Below, piece by piece: positions 23,504-30,615 of a DNA stretch of 32,305 nucleotides. The position numbers and the translations under genes are program-made. How positions within the stretch are numbered: position 1 is the first letter of the stretch; each line of letters begins with the position of its first letter. The notes below the pieces were generated by a model. The model worked only from the letters and a program-made list of their open reading frames with translations, was not told the DNA's origin and did not search any database. The DNA lies in the NCBI GenBank assembly GCA_902763655.1, contig CACWSW010000011.1:1-32305 (forward strand), in the 5' to 3' direction. The stretch is from an uncultured bacterium. GTDB lineage: Bacteria; Verrucomicrobiota; Kiritimatiellia; RFP12; UBA1067.

Positions 23504-24184
23504 CTACTTCTTTTCCTTCGCCTTGTCCCAGCTATAGATGTCGTCGGAACGGCCTCGCTGCGCATACGGCGCAAGCACGCCATCTGCCCCTGCGCACCAT
23601 GTGATCGCCTCGGCGCGAACCTGCACATGCTGTCCGCCCACGTCCGCCTCGGTGATTCCGTCGTTATCCGTATCCACCGCGAAGTAGATTATGTGATCCT
23701 GCACCGTCCCCCCCGACGGAACCTTCGCATCGATGTTCGCATCTTCCTCTGTTCCTGTGAGGCGCTTGAGAACCGCCTCAGCCCATGGATCGACAATGCC
23801 GCAACGGCTAACGCCAATCAGCCTGTAGGTCTCTTTGCCGGAACTGTCCTTGCTCGTCTTGTAGCTGACGCTCAACAGGTTCTTCTCCGCGAATTTCCTC
23901 GCCACTTCTTTCAACATGCCCCGGCCGGTTCCGTCCCCGCCGCCGAGATTGCCGCTGATTATGCCGGGCCACGTGTTGTTGGGATTCTTCTGGCGCAGGA
24001 TCACAAGCGCCTGCGCCGCCTGCGAGACGAGTTCCGTCGCCTTGGCGCGCTGTGCCGACCTCGTCACACGCCCGAAGCCCATCATCAAGGCGCCAGAGAG
24101 GACGGCGATGATGCCAATCACCACCAGTATCTCGATCAGCGTGAAACCTCTCTTCTCTGTCTTCTGTCCTCTGTCCTTCATCAT
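23504..24184 (-). CDS. Pseudopilin-like protein with calcium-loop-like C-terminus
   Basis: 226 residues. Leader MMKDRGQKTEKRG, then FTLIEILVVIGIIAVLSGAL with Glu at +5. The segment VSQAAQALVILRQKNPNNTWPG resembles the alpha-spine and loop of GspG. IYFAVDTDNDGITEADV near residue 170 is Asp-rich (DTDNDG) as in EF-hand-like or dockerin calcium loops and as the calcium site region of GspG. The leader residues KDRGQKTEKRG are coded by GGACAGAGGACAG words, the same word as in the rodA-rng hairpin. GGAG lies 5 bases before the first ATG. Confidence 0.82.
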   Translation of the reverse strand: MMKDRGQKTEKRGFTLIEILVVIGIIAVLSGALMMGFGRVTRSAQRAKATELVSQAAQALVILRQKNPNNTWPGIISGNLGGGDGTGRGMLKEVARKFAEKNLLSVSYKTSKDSSGKETYRLIGVSRCGIVDPWAEAVLKRLTGTEEDANIDAKVPSGGTVQDHIIYFAVDTDNDGITEADVGGQHVQVRAEAITWCAGADGVLAPYAQRGRSDDIYSWDKAKEKK

Positions 24185-24188
24185 AGAC

Positions 24189-24231
24189 TCTCCAAACGTT
24201 TTAACCTTTTAACTTTTCAACCTTTCAACCT
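24189..24231 (-). repeat. Word repeat GGTTGAAA/GGTTAAAA
   Basis: In gene sense GAAGGTTGAAAGGTTGAAAA followed by GTTAAAAGGTTAAAACG fills the gap between two pseudopilin genes. The same AAAAGGTTAA word recurs at 30176-30193 and 30584-30615. Confidence 0.75.
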
Positions 24232-25500
24232 TCAATTCGCCAGATGGCTGATGTCGTCCTTGGTCCATCCGGTGATCGTCTCCTGCTCCTTCGGGCTATA
24301 TGAATCAAGGTGTTCCATCAGCCAAGGCGGAAACGTTAGGCCGTTCGGCCCCGCCGACCACAGCCTATAACTCTGATATGGCGTATCAGAGTAGTAGTAG
24401 AACTCGTGGTTCCATCCGTCCGACACCGTCATGCCGTTCAACAGATAATCGGACTTGCCGTTATACCCATTCTTGCTGATCATGTGCAGAAAGCGACAAT
24501 CTTTGCCGGTCTCGTCCGGGAGCGCGGTGTACTTTTGAGATAGCAGAAACTGCCTGTCGCCGTCGGAAGTTTCCACGCCGTAGAACTCGAGCCCACCGCT
24601 GATGATGCCATTGTTTCCATCCCGAAAATTCGGCATCCAACGCGCGCACACCGCCTGGGACGGGAGGTTGGCGACGAGGAACGACTGCTCCGCGTTGGCG
24701 CTTCCCTCCCCGTACACATACTCCTGCATCGACTCCCAAGATTCGTACTGACGGCCGGTATCGATGCGGCATGGCCGTTGGTTGTTCTTCGCCCACTGGC
24801 TATGCGGCGTGTCATACATCTCAGGGGCGCCGCCCAGCATGAAGAGGTAACGCGGAAGAAGGAACGAGAGCAGCCCGAACTGGAAGAGTTCTGCTTCATT
24901 CTCCCTGCCTATGTTAAGACCACCCACATTGCTCATAAAAGAAAAACCGTCCGTTCTCGCGGCGAGGGCATTTACCATCGTTTGCGTCTTCCCCATCAAC
25001 TTGCCGTTCACCCTGCTGTTCATGAAGAAAGGAAAGTGGACTGCGATCGGCTGCGCTCGGCAGGCGGCCTCAACCTGCTTTTTCGTCTCGTTGTCAGGGC
25101 TCGACAGACTGACCGAACTAGTATCTGACGATTTTCCCTGAACGCCATTGCCGTCCACCCTCACGTTGATGTCGCGGCTGCGATTCTGGAGCGGCACCGG
25201 CGGATAGGAGCCGTAGGCCGCGTAGTAGCCGGAAAGCGCGTTCTCGAGGCGCTGCAGCCGCGACTGTGTCAAGGACTTCTTGCGCGAGTCGCCGCCGACG
25301 CCCGCGAGGCGGAAGACGATGCCCATGAGCGTGACGATCACGACCGTCACGATCAGAAGCTCGATCAATGTGAATCCCCTTCGGTGAGATGAACGGTGAA
25401 AGGTGAAAGGTGAAAGGTGAGGGGAAGCCGGTTGACGGTTGTCGGCCACAGAATTTCGCACAACGTGAGAGAACAGATTGTAGATTTTAAGGCTTACCAT
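24232..25500 (-). CDS. Large GspG-type pseudopilin with repeat-encoded leader
   Basis: 422 residues from the ATG at 25500. Leader of about 42 residues (MVSLKIYNLFSHVVRNSVAD, then NRQPASPHLSPFTFHRSSHR) ending RG; mature FTLIELLIVTVVIVTLMGIVF with Glu at +5. Then QSRLQRLENALSGYYAAYGSYPPVPLQNRS, the alpha-spine and YPP loop of a major pseudopilin. The last third (DGWNHEFYYYSDTPYQSYRLWSAGPNG) has the 'WG.pf.Y...Y.l.S.G.DG' shape of GspG, so the middle about 250 residues are an insertion between spine and C-terminal box. It is the first pilin gene after gspF, 68 bases apart, with that gap occupied by a leader element. Confidence 0.84.
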   Translation of the reverse strand: MVSLKIYNLFSHVVRNSVADNRQPASPHLSPFTFHRSSHRRGFTLIELLIVTVVIVTLMGIVFRLAGVGGDSRKKSLTQSRLQRLENALSGYYAAYGSYPPVPLQNRSRDINVRVDGNGVQGKSSDTSSVSLSSPDNETKKQVEAACRAQPIAVHFPFFMNSRVNGKLMGKTQTMVNALAARTDGFSFMSNVGGLNIGRENEAELFQFGLLSFLLPRYLFMLGGAPEMYDTPHSQWAKNNQRPCRIDTGRQYESWESMQEYVYGEGSANAEQSFLVANLPSQAVCARWMPNFRDGNNGIISGGLEFYGVETSDGDRQFLLSQKYTALPDETGKDCRFLHMISKNGYNGKSDYLLNGMTVSDGWNHEFYYYSDTPYQSYRLWSAGPNGLTFPPWLMEHLDSYSPKEQETITGWTKDDISHLAN

Positions 25501-25564
25501 TTTTCACCATTCATCTTTCACCATTCATCTTTCACCATTCACCTTTCACCATTCACCTTTCACC
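25393..25564 (-). repeat. Leader element, copy 3
   Basis: GGTGAAA words (25393-25420), core GGTTGACGGTTGTCGG and GAGAACAGATTGTAG, then TTTCACCATTCATC/TTTCACCATTCACC words (25502-25564). The word tract upstream of the ATG is longer than in copies 1 and 2. It starts 4 bases after the gspF stop and ends at the RRG cleavage site codons. Confidence 0.82.
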
Positions 25565-25568
25565 GACA

Positions 25569-26876
25569 TCAGCCTGCCGCGCCGGAGACCTGCGAGATGA
25601 TCTTGATCATCGGCAGGAACATGGCGATGACGATCGTGCCGACGACCACGGCGAGGAAGATGATCAAAGCCGGCTCGATTGCCGCCGTCATGCCGGCGAC
25701 GGCGTTGTCCACCTCGTCGTCGTACGTGTTCGCGATGCGCGTGAGCATGTCGGGCAGCGCACCCGTCTCCTCGCCCACCTGCACCATCGACACGACCATC
25801 GGCGGGAACACGCCCGAGGAAGCCAGCGGGTCGGTCATCGACTCGCCCTCCTTCACGGCGTCGTGCACGGTCTGGATAGCCTTGCGCACAACGCGGTTGC
25901 CGGTGGTGTCGCGCACGATCACGAGCGCCTGGAGGATCGGCACGCCGGAGGAGAGCAGCGTGCCCAGCGTACGCGTGAACTGCGAGATGGCCGTCCGACG
26001 CACGAGGGTGCCGATCACCGGTATGTTTATCCTCAACTTGTCCAGCTGGTACGCGCCGAACGGCGTCTTTCCGAATACCTTGTAGATGACCACGAGCGCC
26101 GCGACGCCCGCGAATATCTGGAGGCCGTTGTGCTGCACGAACTCGGAGATGCCCATCACGAACTCGGTGATGGCAGGCAGCGACGCGCCGCCGAGGATGT
26201 CGTTGAACACCTGCTGGAACTTCGGGATCACCGTGATGAGCAGGAACGCCGTGATGCCGATGGCGGCGAAGAGGACCACTGACGGGTAGATCATCGCGCC
26301 CTTCACCTTGTTCTTGATCTTCTGCGCCTTTTCGGCGAACTCGGCCAGACGGTTCAGCACGACTTCGAGCACACCGCCCGCCTCGCCGGCCTTCACCATG
26401 TTGACGTAGAGGTTGTCGAATATCTTCGGGTAGGCAGTCAGCGCGTCGGAGAAAGTGCCGCCGCCCGCGATGTTCTCCGAGATGCCGTCAAGGCAGTCCG
26501 CCATCGCCGGCGCCATCTTCTGCTTCTTGAGCACCTCGATGCAGCGCATCAGCGGGAGCCCGGCGTTCACCAGGGTTGCGAGCTGGCGCGTGAACGACGT
26601 GAGGTCCTTTGCCTTCACCCTGCCGCGCAGGAACTTGGGCAACTTGATCTTGATGTCGATGTTGCCCTTCTTGGGAGCTTTCGCGGGAGCAGCCTTCTTG
26701 GCAGGGGTGGGCTTCTTCGCGGCAGCGCCGCCGCCACCCTTGATCTCGCCGAGAGCAGTGGGCATCAGCCCCTGCGCTCTTATGGCCGCTATGGCGCCCG
26801 ACCGGTCACCGGCCTCCACCGTACCGCGCCGTTCCTGGCCCGAGCTGTCTTTTGCGATATACTGAAATGTCGCCAT
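25569..26876 (-). CDS. Type II secretion / type IV pilus inner-membrane platform protein GspF/PilC-like
   Basis: 435 residues. N-terminal ATFQYIAKDSSGQERRGTVEA is the usual small domain, followed by an Ala/Lys/Pro-rich linker (about 48-72). Two T2SSF repeats follow: FTRQLATLVNAGLPLMRCIEVL with MVKAGEAGGVLEVVLNRLAEF, and ISQFTRTLGTLLSSGVPILQAL with MVQVGEETGALPDMLTRIA. Three membrane segments (about 200-222, 250-272, 405-428). The protein forms the rotor or platform that the GspE-type ATPase drives; no ATPase, secretin or prepilin peptidase is in the window, so they must be elsewhere. First gene of the operon, with its own promoter. Confidence 0.95.
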   Translation of the reverse strand: MATFQYIAKDSSGQERRGTVEAGDRSGAIAAIRAQGLMPTALGEIKGGGGAAAKKPTPAKKAAPAKAPKKGNIDIKIKLPKFLRGRVKAKDLTSFTRQLATLVNAGLPLMRCIEVLKKQKMAPAMADCLDGISENIAGGGTFSDALTAYPKIFDNLYVNMVKAGEAGGVLEVVLNRLAEFAEKAQKIKNKVKGAMIYPSVVLFAAIGITAFLLITVIPKFQQVFNDILGGASLPAITEFVMGISEFVQHNGLQIFAGVAALVVIYKVFGKTPFGAYQLDKLRINIPVIGTLVRRTAISQFTRTLGTLLSSGVPILQALVIVRDTTGNRVVRKAIQTVHDAVKEGESMTDPLASSGVFPPMVVSMVQVGEETGALPDMLTRIANTYDDEVDNAVAGMTAAIEPALIIFLAVVVGTIVIAMFLPMIKIISQVSGAAG

Positions 26877-26908
26877 GTCGTTATGCCTCTTGCGGTTGAA
26901 CTGCCTGT

Positions 26909-26937
26909 ATTATACCCAAAACTTCCGTCCGTGGGAA
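26909..26937 (-). promoter_or_regulatory. Promoter of the gspF-pseudopilin operon
   Basis: Minus strand TTCCCA (26937-26932), 17 bases, perfect TATAAT (26914-26909). The expected start is near 26902, giving a leader of about 26 bases with AGAGG 9 bases before the ATG. Confidence 0.7.
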
Positions 26938-26946
26938 GTGGGAAAA

Positions 26947-28017
26947 TCAACGGGACCAGCCGATGGCGCGCGGAGACTCCAGGCGGCGCCAACCGTTGTG
27001 GCGCGAAAGCTCCGTCACGGCCGTGCCGGGCGGCAACACGGCCACTACCGGCGACGCGTCCGACGGCGCGAGCCGCAACGTCACTGTCCTATCCTCGCCC
27101 CCACCGTTATCGGCCTCGCCACGCGCCGCGCCCGTCGCCTCCGTCGTCACGACCACGGCCGTGTTCTCCGTCGATGCCGCCTCTCCTGAGACGAACACCA
27201 GCGGCACCGGCCTCGCCCGCGCCACCTCGTACCGCTTCGGATGCGGATTGTAGTAGAAGAGCGAGACGAACGCCGAGTTCGTCGCCGCGACCGTGAGCGG
27301 CACCAGCATCTGCGTCCAGACGATCTTTCCATCCGTGCGCGAGATTTCCTTCGGGTCGTACGCCTTGAACTCCTTCGAGAGCCGTTCTATCGACGGCCAG
27401 ACGTTCGACGGGCAGTACCCGTCGTAGGTCAAGGTGTACGTGGCCGTAACCAGGTCGCCAGGCCGCACATGGTCCGGCGTCAGCTTCTGCTCCATCTGGA
27501 ACCGCGTGCCCACCGCCCCCGAGAAGCCTTGCGGTCGCCGGTCTGTCGGCAGCGCCTGAACCTCCATCCTGAACGGCGCCAGGCGCGTGCCGAAGCTCGA
27601 CGACGACGAGAAGCTCACCCCGCCCTGCTGGCGGCGCACCACCGCCATGCCCTGCACGACCATCGCGACTTCCTGCGTGACCGACGAAAGGAAGCGTACC
27701 GGCAGCCGGAATCTCTTCACCGTGCGCCCCTCACGTGACGAACTGCCGTCCGGCATATTCTCGAATCCTTCGCCGTACACGACCCCCGCGTCTGGCAGCC
27801 CGCTAACCTGAAGGTTCTCGACTCCGACATTCTTCTCCACGTCCAGCTCCAGCACGATCGCGCCCGGCTGTCCAACCACCACCGACGACGGCTCCATGCG
27901 GGCCTTGCCGGTCACCTCGGCGTTGACGGACGGACCCTTCTGGAAGAAGTTGAAGAACTGGGCGTCCGCCGCCAGGATCGCGACGGCCGCCGCCGCTAGC
28001 ACGCTAAGCCTGCGCAT
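26947..28017 (-). CDS. BatD-like secreted protein with C-terminal SH3-like domain
   Basis: 356 residues. Signal peptide MRRLSVLAAAAVAILAADAQ. Residues about 33-280 read as two beta-rich, BatD-type domains (QPGAIVLELDVEKNVGVENLQVSG; RPGDLVTATYTLTYDGYCPSNVW; MLVPLTVAATNSAF). Residues about 310-356 fit a bacterial SH3 domain: VTLRLAPSDASPVVAVLPPG, TAVTELSRHNGWRRLES, IGWSR. No membrane anchor is seen after the signal peptide, so it is likely periplasmic. It overlaps the preceding gene by 14 bases; the next gene (gspF) has its own promoter. In Bacteroidetes Bat operons, SH3 sits on BatE, so here the BatE parts appear spread over two genes. Confidence 0.75.
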   Translation of the reverse strand: MRRLSVLAAAAVAILAADAQFFNFFQKGPSVNAEVTGKARMEPSSVVVGQPGAIVLELDVEKNVGVENLQVSGLPDAGVVYGEGFENMPDGSSSREGRTVKRFRLPVRFLSSVTQEVAMVVQGMAVVRRQQGGVSFSSSSSFGTRLAPFRMEVQALPTDRRPQGFSGAVGTRFQMEQKLTPDHVRPGDLVTATYTLTYDGYCPSNVWPSIERLSKEFKAYDPKEISRTDGKIVWTQMLVPLTVAATNSAFVSLFYYNPHPKRYEVARARPVPLVFVSGEAASTENTAVVVTTEATGAARGEADNGGGEDRTVTLRLAPSDASPVVAVLPPGTAVTELSRHNGWRRLESPRAIGWSR

Positions 28018-30172
28018 GGACGCCTCCTTCCTCCAGCCTCTCCTCGACCATGGAGACGGTCGCCGAAATCGCCGCCGCCGCGAACACGGCGATTCCCCAG
28101 AAGAGGATGAACCTCCGCCACCAGCCCGGCGGCAGGAGGGCCGCCATCCAGAGTACCGCCCACACGCACGCAGCGAAGAGGAGCCGCGCGTCGGCGGAGT
28201 AGAGTACGTGCGGCCGCAAGAACATCCTTGCCGGCGATAGCTCCGCGCGCGGATCCTGCAGCAGGCGCGCGCGCGCCGCCACGAGTCCGCGCCTGGTGGA
28301 AGGCGTTTCTCCGCCCCAGCGCTCGGCGCGGCGGAACGCGGCCTGCGACGCCTTCGCGTCCCCGGCCATGAGGGCGCACGTGCCGTAGTCCATGAAGATG
28401 ATCGGGTTGGCCGCACCTGCCTCGATGCAGTCCGCGTACGCCGCCGCCGCCGCGCGGAAGCCAGCCTCGTCTGTTGCGCGCGTGGCCAGCACGGAGGCGC
28501 GGCGGTAGGTGAAATCAGGCGAGGAAGGCGCGGCAAGGGAAGCACCCACGCCGCCGAGAACGGCGGCGAACAAGACCACAAAGGACGTAAGCGTGGTGCG
28601 CGCGGAATATTCGGTGCGGTCCATCTCCGCGAGAGCGGCAGTCACGATCGCGATCTCTTCCGGCGAGAAATCAGGCGACATTAGACGCTCCGCGTCGGCG
28701 GCAGTCACCGCAGCACCGTTCACGCCGTAGCGCACTTCGAAGAACGTGCGGATCGCCTGCCTGCGCCTGTCGATGTCGCGTCCGCGCAATGCCTTGCGGC
28801 ATCGCGAGAACGCCGTCGCCTTGCGGTAGGCGGCGTTGCGCGCCGCCATGCGGCGCCGCACGGGCGGCGCGAGGCGGATCGCGAGGAACAGAAGCGGCGG
28901 CAGAACGAACAGCAGAATCGACAGCGCGAGATGCGGCAGGAACGGTAGGGGCGCCGCGCCGGCTGGATCGAGATCGATCCCGTCCGGCATCGGCAGGATG
29001 TCGGCCTCGCCGCCTTCCTCGTCCAGCGCGCCAAGCGTCGCCTGCGCGCCAGCCTTGACCTGTATGGGGATCTTGTCGGTACGCAAGGTGACATACGCGC
29101 GCTTGCCCAGATCGTAGTATGCAACGGAAATCGAGGGGAACTCCCCAGTCCCTGCCTTGACCGCCCGGACGCGCCAGGTGAAGCGGCGGAAGTCGGCGAA
29201 CGTGTCCGTCTTGACAGACCCCGCATCCACCCTGAAGGCGTCATCTTTCACCAGCTTGTCGAGCGCGGGCGGATAGACTGCTGCGAGATCGGCCGCACCC
29301 GAGATGTCTAGCGTGAAGACAAGCGGATCTCCCGCCGTGCACACGTTGGTGTCCAGCGTTCCGCGCACGGTGAGGTTCGAGCTCAACGCTCCGCAGAACT
29401 CCTCGGGGCGTCCCGCAGACGGCGGCCCGTTCACCACAATCTCCAGCGGCTTCGTCTCCAGTCGGACCTCGCGAAGTTCGGGCACGTGCGCGCGGCGGCC
29501 GAAGCGGTCGCGCCCCTCGCGGACCGCGACGATCATCGGAATCGAGATGCGTACGGGCGGTATCTTGACCGTGCCCTGCGATGCGGCCCGGTAGGGAGCG
29601 GTCGTGACCGTGAACTCCCACAAGTTCGTCCCGTCCACCTTGCCGTGCCGTACCGTGAACGGGAAAAGCGTCTTCTTCGGACCCAGCATTGAACGACCGA
29701 AGAAGTCGTCGTCCATCATGCCGAAGGGATCGCCCATCGACGAGAAGATGTCGTTCGAAACGTAGTTGTTCAGCGTGAACGACGGCACGTCGCCGCGCCG
29801 CCGCCGCGACTGCCCCTCGAACAGCTGCTTTGGATCGACTGCGGCCAACGGCCCTGGCGACCAGTCCGGCGACAGGAACTCCGCCTCCATGTGCGGCGCG
29901 CGCTGGTTCAGGAAAGGCGGCTGGTCGACGAAAGGATCGCCAAGGCCAGGCATCCGCAGCCGCAGCGTGATCGCCGTCTGCTCCGTCACGATCAGGTTTG
30001 TGGACGATGCCGAAATGTCGAAGGATGGAGAATAGGCGAAAAGGTGAAAGGTGAGAAGAAGAAGCAAAAGGGGAACGGGGAACGGGGAACGGGTTGGCGG
30101 GCGTCGAATGCCGAATGTCGCCAGTCGACAGATGGCAGCAAACCAGTTAGATGCTAGACAATTCCAAATCAA
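28004..30172 (-). CDS. BatD family protein with BatE-like TPR tail
   Basis: 722 residues from a TTG start (30172) behind AAAAGGTTAAGAGA. An atypical N-terminus of about 30 residues leads to a hydrophobic core PVPLLLLLLTFHLFA (32-46). Residues about 48-375 are BatD-type beta domains (ISASSTNLIVTEQTAITLRL; TVRGTLDTNVCTAGDPLVFT; FTWRVRAVKAGTGEFPSISV), with a membrane helix at 413-434. Residues 440-525 are a basic, helical cytoplasmic-type linker, a second helix is at 530-548, TPR-like helices at 565-640 (FRAAAAAYADCIEAGAANPI), and two more helices at 664-706. Bat proteins accompany MoxR ATPases and VWA proteins; those are not in this window. The start codon is uncertain: the DNA for residues 1-45 is repeat sequence. 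Confidence 0.75.
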   Translation of the reverse strand: MIWNCLASNWFAAICRLATFGIRRPPTRSPFPVPLLLLLLTFHLFAYSPSFDISASSTNLIVTEQTAITLRLRMPGLGDPFVDQPPFLNQRAPHMEAEFLSPDWSPGPLAAVDPKQLFEGQSRRRRGDVPSFTLNNYVSNDIFSSMGDPFGMMDDDFFGRSMLGPKKTLFPFTVRHGKVDGTNLWEFTVTTAPYRAASQGTVKIPPVRISIPMIVAVREGRDRFGRRAHVPELREVRLETKPLEIVVNGPPSAGRPEEFCGALSSNLTVRGTLDTNVCTAGDPLVFTLDISGAADLAAVYPPALDKLVKDDAFRVDAGSVKTDTFADFRRFTWRVRAVKAGTGEFPSISVAYYDLGKRAYVTLRTDKIPIQVKAGAQATLGALDEEGGEADILPMPDGIDLDPAGAAPLPFLPHLALSILLFVLPPLLFLAIRLAPPVRRRMAARNAAYRKATAFSRCRKALRGRDIDRRRQAIRTFFEVRYGVNGAAVTAADAERLMSPDFSPEEIAIVTAALAEMDRTEYSARTTLTSFVVLFAAVLGGVGASLAAPSSPDFTYRRASVLATRATDEAGFRAAAAAYADCIEAGAANPIIFMDYGTCALMAGDAKASQAAFRRAERWGGETPSTRRGLVAARARLLQDPRAELSPARMFLRPHVLYSADARLLFAACVWAVLWMAALLPPGWWRRFILFWGIAVFAAAAISATVSMVEERLEEGGVHAQA

Positions 30173-30193
30173 TCTCTTAACCTTTTAACCTTC
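30036..30193 (-). repeat. Relative of the leader element at the start of the BatD gene
   Basis: Contains GGTGAAAGGTGAG, then four GGGGAAC words (30070-30092), then GGTTGGCGGGCGTCGAATGC and CGAATGTCGCC, resembling the core of copy 2, then AACCTTTT words at 30176-30193. In the gene sense these code PTRSPFPVPLLLLLLTFHLF, the predicted signal peptide, and the ribosome-binding AAAAGG. Confidence 0.6.
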
Positions 30194-30583
30194 TTACTGA
30201 ATGACCACAACAGCCACGTCACGGTGCGACTGACCGGTCTTCGCCCCGGAAAGGTGCACGGAGTTGGTCGTAACCGAGGTCGGCTCGATGTTCAGCTTGG
30301 AAAGGGCGCGCTCAAGACGTTCCTTGGCGAGACGCTGCTGCCGGCTTTCCATGATCGAAATGCCGGCCAGCAGTCCGCCTGCGAAGCTGAGCGCCACCAG
30401 CAGCGCCACCACGGCAAACGCCAGAAACGGGCGGCGGCGAGTCAGCGCAAGGCGCGCCTCCTCTTCCGCGTGCTGCTTCGCCGCCTCGAGGCGCTCGCGT
30501 TCCACCGCAAGCGCCTCGCGCTCGAGCCTCAACCGCTCCTCCGCCAGATTAATGGCCGTATTGTCCAGTTCCTCGCTGTCCAT
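30194..30583 (-). CDS. Small membrane protein with N-terminal coiled coil
   Basis: 129 residues, family not recognised. Residues 8-48 are a charged heptad-type coiled coil (EERLRLEREALAVERERLEA), followed by RRRPF and a single membrane helix at about 52-76 (FLAFAVVALLVALSFAGGLLAGISI), then a second charged helix and a mostly polar tail. The positive charge before the helix puts the coiled coil in the cytoplasm and the tail outside. It sits 21 bases before the BatD gene and may be a partner of it. AAAAGG lies 4 bases before the ATG, inside a word repeat. Confidence 0.78.
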   Translation of the reverse strand: MDSEELDNTAINLAEERLRLEREALAVERERLEAAKQHAEEEARLALTRRRPFLAFAVVALLVALSFAGGLLAGISIMESRQQRLAKERLERALSKLNIEPTSVTTNSVHLSGAKTGQSHRDVAVVVIQ

Positions 30584-30615
30584 TTAACCTTTTAACTCTT
30601 TAATTTTTTAACCCT
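30584..30615 (-). repeat. Word repeat TTAAAGGG/TTAAAAGG
   Basis: In gene sense GGTTAAAGGGTTAAAAAATT followed by AAAGAGTTAAAAGGTTAA, filling the gap between uxaC and the small membrane protein and providing the ribosome-binding AAAAGG of the latter. Confidence 0.7.

Noticed and set aside
26947-28581. Extended 544-codon form of the BatD-SH3 gene
   Set aside because: The first about 188 codons overlap the BatD gene in another frame; a signal peptide begins at 28017.
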